Part shown: in pieces, positions 6,446 to 14,654 of the stretch
Layout: each line of letters begins with the position of its first letter
Position numbering within the stretch: position 1 is the stretch's first letter
Virus record (IMG/VR): IMGVR_UViG_3300046804_000728
Span: 1-20,102 of that record
Origin: a virus
DNA length: 20,102 nucleotides
Strand: one strand, 5' to 3'
Translations under genes and position numbers: made by a program
Notes under the pieces: generated by a model
The model's input: only the letters and a program-made list of their open reading frames with translations
What the model was told of the DNA's origin: nothing
Databases searched by the model: none

Positions 6446-7222
6446 TTATTGCCGAATTGTTTTGTTATATTGAACTGCTGTGTTCAATATGTCTGTTGGT
6501 GTATTTAGATCTAGAGCATACTTTACAAAAGAATTTGTATCCTTAGGAAAACATGCACCACCGAACCCCCGCTCACCATCCGGGCCAGGAACTTGCATAT
6601 GACTCGTGCCAATTCTTGGATCGTTTTTCATAATGTTAGCAATATTATCATAGTTTGCACCGTTTGCTTGACAAATGTCATATATTTGATTAAAGAAAGC
6701 AACTTTCAAACTTAAAAAAGAATTTATTGTGTATTTTATCATACTGGCTTCTGTGGGTGTGCAAGTAATAACTCCCCATGGCCCTAAATTTTTTAATGAT
6801 GACTTGAATAGATGTTGCCAGATAGTTGTGTTTGAACCGCCCAATATCATATAAGTTTGATTGGCAAAATCTTCGTTAGCAGTTGCCGCCCGTAGAAATT
6901 CTGGACCATAAGTTATACTATGATTAGGAAAATCTTTAATAATTTTTTCTAACTTATCTGGAATAACTGTAGACTTGATTAGTATAGGCATGTGTACTGG
7001 AACTTGATTTAACACGTTGTAAATCTGACTTACATCGCATCCCCCTTCACCATCATTTGGTGTACCTACACAAATAATTACACCATCGGCATCTGGATGA
7101 TCGGCTACAGTATTAGGTGTATATGCTGGATCAACAATATGTAATTCGTTTTCTTTTATCAACGCTTCAAATACAGCTTTGCCTACAAATCCGTAGCCTG
7201 CAATAATAAGTTTCTTTTGCAT
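6446..7222 (-). CDS. Short UDP-glucose/GDP-mannose dehydrogenase-like protein (258 aa)
   Basis: The protein is a nucleotide-sugar 6-dehydrogenase of the UDP-glucose/GDP-mannose family, which oxidises the sugar to a uronic acid with two NAD+. Motifs seen: GYGFVG at 9-14 (NAD-binding), KSTVIP at 83-88, YGPEFLRAATA at 105-115, Lys163 in MIKYTINSFLSLKVAF, and GGACFPKD with catalytic Cys224. The family is usually 380-450 residues; this copy ends soon after the cysteine and lacks the C-terminal UDP-sugar-binding domain. It is not obviously a broken gene, because the stop is clean and the promoter of the next gene follows at once. It starts two bases after the polymerase stop. A minimal active enzyme, a binding protein or a relic are possible. 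Confidence 0.8.
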   Translation of the reverse strand: MQKKLIIAGYGFVGKAVFEALIKENELHIVDPAYTPNTVADHPDADGVIICVGTPNDGEGGCDVSQIYNVLNQVPVHMPILIKSTVIPDKLEKIIKDFPNHSITYGPEFLRAATANEDFANQTYMILGGSNTTIWQHLFKSSLKNLGPWGVITCTPTEASMIKYTINSFLSLKVAFFNQIYDICQANGANYDNIANIMKNDPRIGTSHMQVPGPDGERGFGGACFPKDTNSFVKYALDLNTPTDILNTAVQYNKTIRQ

Positions 7223-7224
7223 AA

Positions 7225-9891
7225 TTAAAACTCAAACAAACTGTTAAATGTATTTTTTTCTTCTGTAGATTTAATATCCCATTTCAACACACCAATTAAG
7301 TTTTCTAATTTATTATCAATAATAGTCTGTTCCATTTCAGCATCATCAAACGGCAAATCTTTAAACCACTGAGGTAGTCGTAATTCGTCTACAGGATACG
7401 CAACTGATGTAAATCCGAGCGGATTTTGTTTTACTTTACAAACAATTACTTTAGCACCATCGGTAATGTTCATTGAGTATTTGTCATTGAACATACGCTT
7501 CAATGTATTCCAGTTAATACTTGCTCGAACGTGTCCAGGCATATTAGCCTTGCCTTGTTTCTTTTCTTTTGCTTCGTACTCTGTGATATTATTGGCACGT
7601 TTGGGCGAACCTTTTTCCCAACCAGGCCGTGCCTTAAATTTAATTCTAAATTCACTAATATGATCTAATACTTGTTCTTCAGTAGCACCAGTAAGAACCA
7701 TTTCAAGAACTTCACTTAAAAAGTCTTGAATAAATTCTGGAGTATCACTGCGCTTAAGATCCAACCCCATGGCTTTAATTTTACCCGGTTTGCCTTCTAC
7801 ATCTGAACGTTTACCTTCTTTGTCATAATAAAGAACAGCATACCGTTTTTTAGTAATGAACAAACCTTTGATAGCAACAATTTCACGACCTGCTTTAATA
7901 ACTTCACCGCGACTCTTAGGACAATGAAAAGCATCTAACATAAATTGTTGGAATGTGCCATTAACTTCTTCGCCAATTTGATCATATAATTGAACAACAG
8001 TTTCCTTAGTCCATGGTATTTGTCCTGCATCTATTTCATTTTTTAAGGTTCTAAATGCTGAAAAGTAACAACTGTCTGTATCTCCATAGATAATGGCTTT
8101 GCCGATATGATTATATTCTCCCGCAACAATCTCATTGACTTTTCCAGCCATATGCTTTGCGATCTGACGCCCAGTAAGAGTTGTAGATTGGCCGATGCGC
8201 TTATCAAAAAAGCGACAACCAGGATTAAGAATGGCGCCATAGAGCGAGTTAAGGTTAATCTTCTTGACCAGTTGTCGCTTGTCCCAATATTCTTCTTCAA
8301 TTTTATTGCCAGCATTAATAGCCTCCTTTAGCTTGGCCTGCATTTCTTTACGTTCCGCATACCAACGTTTTAATAGCCCTGGAATAATACCCTCAGTTTC
8401 GTAGGTAAAAATAGTACCATTAGCCGAAATTACCCAAGGTTGATTGCTTTCAAATATTAATCTATAAACTTCTGCGGCACTGAGTATATCACTAGAACCA
8501 TCTTCCCAGTCAATAGTAATATCTGTGCCAATCTCTTGATTCATTACCGCAGTATATTCTAATGTACCAAACATGCCTTCCCAAGCAGCCGCAAATGATT
8601 TTCCTTTGGCTATATGTGCTTGAATATATTCGTCTGTCATAATAGGTCGTAACTGCCCGATAATAGTTTCGGGGCCCATGTTTAGAGCACGAATGGCACT
8701 TGGATAAAGACTGTTAATGTCTAGCGAACCAATCCAGTCATGAATACCTTCTTTAGGATATGCAACATACGCACCAGCGGCCGCAGTATCTTCACGCTCG
8801 TCCATCTTTTTACGATTTGGTACAACAAATCCTCTACGATGTGCTTCGTTAATAATTGCTTGTTCTGTAACAGCAACAGCACCCATTGTAGTTTGGATCA
8901 ATACAGTGTTTTCGTGTGCTAGTGTATTAGCAAGATCTAAGAATTTTAATTTTTTATCTAAGTCGTCTAAAAGTTTACAGTCATTGATGTTGTATTCAAC
9001 AAAAGTTCGAAAATCATTGTTATAAAGTTGGTCCAACGTTCCTTCATATTGAGTCTTACGCTGGCCCAATTCATATTCGGCAATGGCATCTAGACGATAA
9101 CTGTGACGTTCTTCGTATGTGTATTTGCGATATAATTCTAAATAGTCTACATGAACACGACCGATGAAGTCATAAGTGACTGCACTACGCCCAAATTTTT
9201 CGTATTCTCTTTTTCTAGGAAATAGATCAAATAAACAAAAGCGCCTTGTATCTTCTTTGCTTAAGACTTTGGTAACACGATTAACAGTATACGGAACGTC
9301 AAAGCCTTCCGAGTTCCACCCGCTAATCACATCAGCATCTTTAATTAAATCTAAAAATGTATCTAATAATGCCGCTTCGTTATCAAACAGCATTACATTG
9401 GTAAAATCTTTTATTGCCTCCTTTGCCTCCAACATAGACATCTTTTTAGGAGGAATAGCCAAACACACCATAGTTTCTAGCCATTGTAGGTAAACAGCAA
9501 TTGCAGTAATTGGCATGAACGCATCGTCTGGACTAGCATAACCGCGTTCTGGATCGAAATCTACCTCAATATCAAAAAAGGCTGCATTTAATTTTGGTGC
9601 GTCAGCATTAAGATAGTTTTCACTTAGACAAACAAATATTGGATTGATGTCTGCTTCATACAGTGTCTTGCCACTGTTAATGGCTTGTTCTTTACGTAGC
9701 TCTTTGGTATTTTTACAGACAATGCGCGATACAGGATCGCCATAGATTGAAACGTGTTTGCCCTTAGGGTCTTTGACGTATAGTGTGTGGCGCACAGGAA
9801 TATCTTTAAATTCACGCTCGCCTTTTTTGTTACGTTCAACAATTTTGATGATATCATCATCCCTGTTGAAGTATGCATCAACATAGCTCAT
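7225..9891 (-). CDS. 43: DNA polymerase, family B, gp43-type (888 aa)
   Basis: This is the phage replicative DNA polymerase with 3'-5' proofreading. Exonuclease motifs: FFDIEVDF (Asp107, Glu109), GWNSEGFDVPY (Asp198) and YNINDC (Tyr300, Asp304). Polymerase motifs: A, SLDINSLYPS (389-398); B, KKINLNSLYGA (543-553); C, YGDTDS (602-607); and KKRYAV (681-686) in the palm/thumb region. Length matches T4 gp43 (898). The last residues, TFNSLFEF, resemble the clamp-binding tail of T4/RB69 polymerase, consistent with the gp45-type clamp two genes on. ATG at 9891 follows GGAG at 9900-9903. The leader carries an extended -10 promoter and two tandem hairpins, suggesting translational autocontrol. All catalytic residues are present, so it should be active. 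Confidence 0.98.
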   Translation of the reverse strand: MSYVDAYFNRDDDIIKIVERNKKGEREFKDIPVRHTLYVKDPKGKHVSIYGDPVSRIVCKNTKELRKEQAINSGKTLYEADINPIFVCLSENYLNADAPKLNAAFFDIEVDFDPERGYASPDDAFMPITAIAVYLQWLETMVCLAIPPKKMSMLEAKEAIKDFTNVMLFDNEAALLDTFLDLIKDADVISGWNSEGFDVPYTVNRVTKVLSKEDTRRFCLFDLFPRKREYEKFGRSAVTYDFIGRVHVDYLELYRKYTYEERHSYRLDAIAEYELGQRKTQYEGTLDQLYNNDFRTFVEYNINDCKLLDDLDKKLKFLDLANTLAHENTVLIQTTMGAVAVTEQAIINEAHRRGFVVPNRKKMDEREDTAAAGAYVAYPKEGIHDWIGSLDINSLYPSAIRALNMGPETIIGQLRPIMTDEYIQAHIAKGKSFAAAWEGMFGTLEYTAVMNQEIGTDITIDWEDGSSDILSAAEVYRLIFESNQPWVISANGTIFTYETEGIIPGLLKRWYAERKEMQAKLKEAINAGNKIEEEYWDKRQLVKKINLNSLYGAILNPGCRFFDKRIGQSTTLTGRQIAKHMAGKVNEIVAGEYNHIGKAIIYGDTDSCYFSAFRTLKNEIDAGQIPWTKETVVQLYDQIGEEVNGTFQQFMLDAFHCPKSRGEVIKAGREIVAIKGLFITKKRYAVLYYDKEGKRSDVEGKPGKIKAMGLDLKRSDTPEFIQDFLSEVLEMVLTGATEEQVLDHISEFRIKFKARPGWEKGSPKRANNITEYEAKEKKQGKANMPGHVRASINWNTLKRMFNDKYSMNITDGAKVIVCKVKQNPLGFTSVAYPVDELRLPQWFKDLPFDDAEMEQTIIDNKLENLIGVLKWDIKSTEEKNTFNSLFEF

Positions 9892-9904
9892 TTATTTCTC
9901 TCCA

Positions 9905-9922
9905 TGCGATTTAAGGCTCGCA
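9905..9922 (-). promoter_or_regulatory. RNA hairpin 1 before the polymerase start (probable gp43 operator)
   Basis: The minus-strand leader forms TGCGA / TCGCA, a 5-bp stem with an 8-base loop GCCTTAAA, ending one base before the GGAG of the polymerase gene. T4 and RB69 gp43 repress their own translation by binding a hairpin with a short stem and an 8-nt loop at this position. The loop sequence differs from T4, so the call rests on position, loop size and duplication. Confidence 0.7.
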
Positions 9923-9934
9923 AATACCCTACAT

Positions 9935-9950
9935 GCGGATTATGGCCCGC
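9935..9950 (-). promoter_or_regulatory. RNA hairpin 2, near-copy of hairpin 1
   Basis: GCGG / CCGC form a 4-bp stem around the 8-base loop GCCATAAT, exactly 29 bases upstream of hairpin 1. The elements share GCGR-GCCNTAAN-YCGC-ATG. The stem base pair next to the loop is G-C here and A-T in hairpin 1, a compensatory change that supports paired RNA. Confidence 0.65.
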
Positions 9951-9961
9951 CTTGCCTTTAT

Positions 9962-9990
9962 ATTATAGCAGGTTTAGATACGTTTTGTAA
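9962..9990 (-). promoter_or_regulatory. Extended -10 sigma70 promoter for the DNA polymerase
   Basis: TGCTATAAT (TATAAT at 9962-9967, TG at 9969-9970) is a full extended -10 element. A weak -35, TTACAA at 9985-9990, lies 17 bases upstream. It overlaps the end of the DsbA-like gene and would give a leader of about 64 bases holding both hairpins. Confidence 0.75.
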
Positions 9991-10231
9991 TATCCAAAAT
10001 TGCTTCAATTTCTTCCCAATCTTCGTTATACGCTTGCCAATCACCTTTGTGGGCAATTTTAATTGCTTTGTTTATAATGCTTGGTTTAATTTGTAATTCT
10101 TCTGCAACTGCCTTAACTGTTTCTTTTAAGCCTTCTTGTAAATCTTCTACTTCGCGTAATACTGTAGAACCTTCACTGATTAATCTTTCTAATTTTGCCT
10201 TTTCTTCAGGACCATAACTTCTACCAGCCAT
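9974..10231 (-). CDS. dsbA: DsbA-like small dsDNA-binding protein (85 aa)
   Basis: The protein is probably related to T4 DsbA, a double-stranded DNA-binding protein connected with late transcription. The C-terminal two thirds (LKETVKAVAEELQIKPSIIN, then KIAHKGDW and DWEEIEAILD) follow the pattern of T4 DsbA, where a helix with KDELGVDGKMFNRLLALYHK precedes an acidic C-terminal helix. Length (85 versus 89) agrees. The N-terminus (MAGRSYGPEEKAKLERLISE) is a charged helix. ATG at 10231 follows GAGGAG, a strong ribosome-binding site, and the gene has its own promoter just upstream. The match is by pattern and size only; another small DNA-binding factor remains possible. Confidence 0.65.
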   Translation of the reverse strand: MAGRSYGPEEKAKLERLISEGSTVLREVEDLQEGLKETVKAVAEELQIKPSIINKAIKIAHKGDWQAYNEDWEEIEAILDITKRI

Positions 10232-10253
10232 TAATATATCTCCTCAGTGCCTT

Positions 10254-10282
10254 ATTATAAACTACTTATACTTTAAAATCAA
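10254..10282 (-). promoter_or_regulatory. sigma70 promoter with A-rich upstream element
   Basis: TTGATT (10277-10282), 17 bases, then TATAAT (10254-10259) form a strong sigma70 promoter. An A-tract with eight consecutive A bases lies just upstream of the -35 in the 75-base gap between genes, as an UP element would. Transcription should start near 10247, about 16 bases before the DsbA-like ATG. Confidence 0.85.
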
Positions 10283-10306
10283 GTTATTATATTTTTTTTG
10301 GTTAAA

Positions 10307-12871
10307 TTAAAGATCATCTTTGATTGTGTATAGCTCTTTTCTTATACTTGGATTAGTTGTTTTACTCAAATCATTAACTAAATCGTTAACTCTTTTTGCA
10401 ATTTTATTAAAGGCCTCCAAATCATCTTCTTCTTCAGGTGTAAGTTTTTCTGCATGTCCTGCTTGTGAATTCACAGTGCTATTATTAGGCTTGCCACTAT
10501 CAGTAGTATTGTTACTATTGGTGGTATTGCTACTATTGGGCTTGTTACTATCGGTAGTATTGCTACTGTTGGTAGTATTGCTACTGTTGGTAGTATTGCT
10601 ACTAGGCGGCTTTTCAATTTTGCCACCATTACCATCGGCTACTGTGCCATCACCATAATCTGTCCCAGCAGGATCATGCTTGCCAGGATTTGCTTCCTTC
10701 CATTTTTTATATTCCATCGTACCGTAAATTAAGGCAGCACCTAACGCACCAAGATTTAACCATTTTCCTACAGTTCCATTTCTAAAAGCATCTCCTGCCT
10801 TGGTCCATATAGATGGTTTAACATCAGCGCTGCCGGGTACATGTACTGGCTCACCTGGTTCTTTAACTGGTTCTTTAACTGGATCTTTAACTGGCTCTTT
10901 AGCTGGATCTTTAACTGGCTCTTTAGCTGGATCTTTAACTGGCTCTTTAGCTGGATCTTTAACTGGCTCTTTAGCTGGATCTTTAACTGGCTCTTTAGCT
11001 GGACCCGGCTTAACTACATTTTCTCCGTCCTTATTATTAGCAGGAAAATTTTCTCCTTTGTCTTTCCTAGTCTGTGCTGGAATTTGATCTCTTGGATTAA
11101 TACCTAGTTCTTTATCTTTAATTGCTTTATTAATTGCGTCATTTAATGAATCGGGTGCATTTTTTAACGTACCATTTTCAAGTTGTTCAGCCCACCTCCT
11201 ACCATTCCAAATATAAGTTTTTCCGCCGTGCTCTACTATATCGCCCGCTGATTTTTCAACATTTCCTGTTATAATCTTTCCTGCTCCTTCAGCTTCTTTA
11301 CCAAATGCCGCAGCCTTAAAGTCTTTAAACAATTTTAATATTGTGGACCAAGCCCCTGGGGTGCGATTAATTACAGCCCCTGTCGCCGTCTCTTCGTTTA
11401 CATCCGGTTGTTTAGACAAGACACCTGATGCTACTATTTCTAAGTTTTTTGGGTTTACTTGATTACCCTCTTCATCAAATAACCCCCCATTAGGCAACAT
11501 AATGTACGCTCTTTTATCTTTGTAAAAAAAGATAGGAGGATATTTTTTAGCTTCGTCACGTATATCTTCTGCACCGCCTTCTTCATTTTCAGTTCCTTCT
11601 TGAATTCTGTGAGGAATGTTTAAAAATTTAGCAGTAGTATCATCTAATTCACCGCTTGGATTTAGTTTATTTTTCTTTTGAAAATCTTTAAGGGCCGTCT
11701 TTGTTTTTTCGTCTAATTCACCAGTTACTGGTTTTATACCTAATACAGCTTGTAAGACTTTGATCCTATTTGAGTAGTTGTCAGAGTCTCTTTTTATATT
11801 CCAAAGATCTAAACCAACAGACGTCCATCCAGCATAGGGAATAAATGCAATCCCAGTACTTAATCCAGAAATGCCTGCTCCTACCCAATCACCGTCTCTT
11901 GCTCTTACATAAGTATCATATGCTCCATAACCTGCTGCCATGCCTGGCAATGGAGCTAATAGAATTTTTTTCCATAAGCTCGGATTTTTAGATATTGCAC
12001 TCGATATTACTCCACCGTAGCCCATAGATGCTAGATAACCTACTAGATCGGGATCAAGATCAAAGTCCTCATTTAACTTATCTTCTTTATAAGATCCAAT
12101 TAACATTGCAGCCAAGTTAGATTTGAATTCAATTGATTCTTTAACTTTAGTAACGCCTGGAGGAAGTTTAGGTGGTAAGTATATAGTGCCAGCACTTACT
12201 ACACCAGGTTGTCCTTCTATTGATCCAAGATAATCCCTTGACTGTGCAGGATTGTAAACATAAACAGTTCCATCACCGTATTCCCGCCATTCCCAACCAT
12301 TACTTAATTTTGTAGTTGTAAATTTATCTGGATTTTTGCCAGTCGAAAGTCTGCCTGCTTGACTGTCACTACTATTGGCGTTTTGATTTCTTTGTTTACG
12401 TCTTGCCGCAGCAGTTTTCTTCTTAAGATCACGATACTTAGGCATCAATCTTCTTAGTTCTTCTAATTCTTCTTGTTCAAGTTCTGCTCTATCTTGAGTT
12501 GCTATAGCTGTTTTACTTTGGGCTCTTAAATCAGCGTCGTAATCTTTTCCGCTAGTACCAAATATTCTACCCCAGAATGTGCTTGTAGCCGCATTGTCGG
12601 GAATTAGGCCCATATAGGCTAATCTTTTATCATCTTCTTTAGGTGCAGTATCTGATACGCCACCGCTGACTGTAATGTATTTGCCAGTAACTGGATCGTA
12701 TAAACCGGGTAATTTTTCATCGTTGGCTAATTGGCGTAACTTAGCAAATCGTTCTTTGTCGTTGCCTTCTTGCCCTGCAATTTGAGTAATAATATTTTTT
12801 AAACGTAGATCTTCAGCAAGTATTAAACTTTCTAACAGATCCATTTTGTTTAGTAGTTTTCTAAAATCCAT
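10307..12871 (-). CDS. Large virion-type protein with peptidoglycan-binding domain (854 aa)
   Basis: A large modular protein of unknown exact role. In order: a hydrophilic N-terminus (MDFRKLLNKMDLLESLILAED), a charged coiled-coil-like region (about 115-165, EEEL/KKK/RRK), a Trp/Tyr segment (NGWEWREYGDGTVYVYNP, near 190), a small hydrophobic, Gly-rich region (about 275-355) that could touch membranes, and a peptidoglycan-binding type 1 domain at about 368-418 (KVLQAVLGIKPVTGELDEKT and TALKDFQKKNKL). Then come a TYIWNGRRWAEQ segment, eight-residue repeats (DPAKEPVK), a short hydrophobic stretch (LGALGAALIYG), Ser/Asn/Thr repeats and a charged tail. ATG at 12871 follows AGGA. No lysozyme or peptidase catalytic motif is visible. 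It may be an internal or ejected protein, or a cell-wall-binding structural protein. Confidence 0.75.
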   Translation of the reverse strand: MDFRKLLNKMDLLESLILAEDLRLKNIITQIAGQEGNDKERFAKLRQLANDEKLPGLYDPVTGKYITVSGGVSDTAPKEDDKRLAYMGLIPDNAATSTFWGRIFGTSGKDYDADLRAQSKTAIATQDRAELEQEELEELRRLMPKYRDLKKKTAAARRKQRNQNANSSDSQAGRLSTGKNPDKFTTTKLSNGWEWREYGDGTVYVYNPAQSRDYLGSIEGQPGVVSAGTIYLPPKLPPGVTKVKESIEFKSNLAAMLIGSYKEDKLNEDFDLDPDLVGYLASMGYGGVISSAISKNPSLWKKILLAPLPGMAAGYGAYDTYVRARDGDWVGAGISGLSTGIAFIPYAGWTSVGLDLWNIKRDSDNYSNRIKVLQAVLGIKPVTGELDEKTKTALKDFQKKNKLNPSGELDDTTAKFLNIPHRIQEGTENEEGGAEDIRDEAKKYPPIFFYKDKRAYIMLPNGGLFDEEGNQVNPKNLEIVASGVLSKQPDVNEETATGAVINRTPGAWSTILKLFKDFKAAAFGKEAEGAGKIITGNVEKSAGDIVEHGGKTYIWNGRRWAEQLENGTLKNAPDSLNDAINKAIKDKELGINPRDQIPAQTRKDKGENFPANNKDGENVVKPGPAKEPVKDPAKEPVKDPAKEPVKDPAKEPVKDPAKEPVKDPVKEPVKEPGEPVHVPGSADVKPSIWTKAGDAFRNGTVGKWLNLGALGAALIYGTMEYKKWKEANPGKHDPAGTDYGDGTVADGNGGKIEKPPSSNTTNSSNTTNSSNTTDSNKPNSSNTTNSNNTTDSGKPNNSTVNSQAGHAEKLTPEEEDDLEAFNKIAKRVNDLVNDLSKTTNPSIRKELYTIKDDL
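10493..10611 (-). repeat. Short in-frame repeats coding Ser/Asn/Thr tract
   Basis: Imperfect units of about 18 bases encode SNTTNS-type repeats, broken by DSNKPN and DSGKPN segments. The tract is low-complexity and hydrophilic, as in flexible linkers of virion proteins. Bounds are approximate. Confidence 0.75.
10881..11000 (-). repeat. Five exact 24-bp tandem repeats
   Basis: Five perfect copies of a 24-base unit are arranged head to tail, with degenerate copies from about 10857 to 10880. In frame they encode the eight-residue repeat DPAKEPVK. The identity of third-codon bases across copies points to recent slippage or recombination; the array length probably varies between relatives. Confidence 0.95.
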
Positions 12872-12883
12872 TTTACTTCCTAA

Positions 12884-14650
12884 TTATTTTATTGAGCACT
12901 TAGGCACTAGTTTACCATCTTTTGTTTGCACACCTGTTTGAACTTGACCAGTCCTACATGAACTAGTTTTAGTTTTAGCCTTAATAGGCTTAGGAATAGC
13001 AGGCTTTATTTTTTGTAATACAAGTTCTTCAATAGGCTGATTATTTTGTATGCCAGGGCCAGCTCCTGGTTTAAATCCAGCACTGTGACCTTGAACATAA
13101 TTTTCTTTATTTAACAGATCTATATATTTGCTACTGTCAGATCCAGTTTTTCCTCGTTGAGCATTTTGATATGTAATATCTCTTTCTTGGTCGCGTTTGG
13201 CCCTATGTTGCATAATTTTAGGAGGATTGAGCAAACTGTTAGCTGTATGTTGTACGGCAAAACTTGCGTCTTCTACACTCACTACTGGCTTTCCGCTTTT
13301 GTTAGTATTTGCACCCATACCGGATACAGTGCCCTTGGTACCCTTGCCGCCAGCAGCACCAATATGAGCTGAGCCTTGCCATTTTTCAGCTTTACGAGGC
13401 TTGTGTGTTTTACCATGTTTAATTTGTCCGCCACGAGCTAAAAAATCTGCAACAGGGTCAATAGTATCATTATATTCTTCTGCTACACCTTTCTTTTCAG
13501 CCTGTTGCTTTTCCCAATCGGACTTGGCTTTGGCCATAACGTCATCGCCTCGACGTTTACTAGCATCACTCTTTTGACGCTCGCGTTCCATTGCTCGCTG
13601 TAGTTTAACAGCGGCACTCATTCTTTCTTCTTTGGTAAGAACCCTTTCTGCAATCACACTTGCATATTGGTTTATTAATTGACGTCTATATTCTTTTTTT
13701 TTGAGAATGTCTTCTTCTGCTTCTTTGAAATATTTTTCAATTGCAGTTTTAAGAACTCTTTTTTCAGTTATAGGCTTTTGGTAGTGTTGCATAGCCATTT
13801 GTACTGGCAATGCTACTTTGTGTGTAGTTGTACCTTCTTTTAAGATTCCTGCTAATCTTAAAATATCTTCTTTTAATGCCGGTTGTTGCGGTTGCCCAGT
13901 TTGAGCTTTCTGTGCGTCGGCTTGTTTTTGTTTTTGCAGTTCTGCTTGAGCAGGAGTCATTCCTAACTTCTGATCGTACTTCCAACTAGGTGTGTAAATC
14001 CCGTCAGGCTGTTGAGCCATCTTAGCGTTAGCCTGTTTTTCAAATTCTTTATGCTGAGCACGATTAAATTCTGCTTCAGGAGATTTATCATTAACATTTG
14101 ATAACCCAATCCAATTAGCAATAGCGTATTCTTTACCTTCTGGAGTTCCTAGCATACGTTGAACTAATTCCCAGTCATCTTTAACAAATCCTGGTTGTTG
14201 ATAATTGGGATCTGCTTGACGTGCTTGAAAATAAGATCCATCTAATGCCATCATTAGATCAGCAAAATCACTGCCGCTTTGCCATGCACCGATGCGTGTC
14301 GGATCAGTTTCCGAAGGAGATGCTCCATCAATAACATCAGCTGGATGTTGATAATTTTTCTTTAAAAATTCCACACTTGGAACTTTATAATTTGCCGGAT
14401 CAACCTGCGGAACAGATCCGGCATCAGGCGCAGTAGGCGCCGATCCTGGGTTAGGAGTTGCTCCTTGTGGTCCAGTAGGGTTACCTGTTGGAGGCGGTGA
14501 TATTGGGCTAGGAGTTGATCCTTGAGCACCCTGCTGCGGATTAATATCAGCTTCTTTAACTATGCGTAAAAATTTAGACATGTTTGTAATGCCTTCTACA
14601 GGTCTAGTAGAAGCATTATCTAATGCCTGTAGAATGCGTTTCATGTCCAT
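12884..14650 (-). CDS. Large hydrophilic virion-type protein (588 aa)
   Basis: Function unknown. After MDMKRILQALDNAST comes a Pro/Gly/Gln-rich linker (roughly residues 35-85), a folded-looking segment (VEFLKKNYQHPADVID, SDFADLMMALDGSYFQ, DDWELVQRMLGTPEGKEY), a Gln/Lys-rich region with LKEDILRLAGILKEG near residue 260-275, a long charged helical part, and a basic tail with two Cys (SSCRTGQ and PKCSIK). ILKEG fits the T4 prohead-protease rule (Leu/Ile-x-Glu before Ala/Gly/Ser), as for head-packaged proteins. ATG at 14650 follows GGAT; the TTG at 14662 would overlap the upstream gene by 8 bases and is less likely. An internal head or scaffold-like protein is plausible but not proven. Confidence 0.7.
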   Translation of the reverse strand: MDMKRILQALDNASTRPVEGITNMSKFLRIVKEADINPQQGAQGSTPSPISPPPTGNPTGPQGATPNPGSAPTAPDAGSVPQVDPANYKVPSVEFLKKNYQHPADVIDGASPSETDPTRIGAWQSGSDFADLMMALDGSYFQARQADPNYQQPGFVKDDWELVQRMLGTPEGKEYAIANWIGLSNVNDKSPEAEFNRAQHKEFEKQANAKMAQQPDGIYTPSWKYDQKLGMTPAQAELQKQKQADAQKAQTGQPQQPALKEDILRLAGILKEGTTTHKVALPVQMAMQHYQKPITEKRVLKTAIEKYFKEAEEDILKKKEYRRQLINQYASVIAERVLTKEERMSAAVKLQRAMERERQKSDASKRRGDDVMAKAKSDWEKQQAEKKGVAEEYNDTIDPVADFLARGGQIKHGKTHKPRKAEKWQGSAHIGAAGGKGTKGTVSGMGANTNKSGKPVVSVEDASFAVQHTANSLLNPPKIMQHRAKRDQERDITYQNAQRGKTGSDSSKYIDLLNKENYVQGHSAGFKPGAGPGIQNNQPIEELVLQKIKPAIPKPIKAKTKTSSCRTGQVQTGVQTKDGKLVPKCSIK

Positions 14651-14654
14651 GGTA

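Noticed and set aside
9176-9493. Plus-strand frame of 105 codons inside the polymerase gene
   Set aside because: It lies wholly within the conserved exonuclease region of gp43 and has no recognisable domain.
10283-10306. A-rich run after the 854-residue gene as a terminator
   Set aside because: No stable hairpin precedes it on the minus strand; it is better explained as the upstream element of the 10254 promoter.
10320-11107. Plus-strand open frames of 88-112 codons over the repeat region
   Set aside because: They are antisense reflections of the 24-bp and Ser/Asn/Thr repeats in the 854-residue gene; the products are low-complexity Leu/Val or Gly/Ser/Leu strings with no ribosome-binding site.
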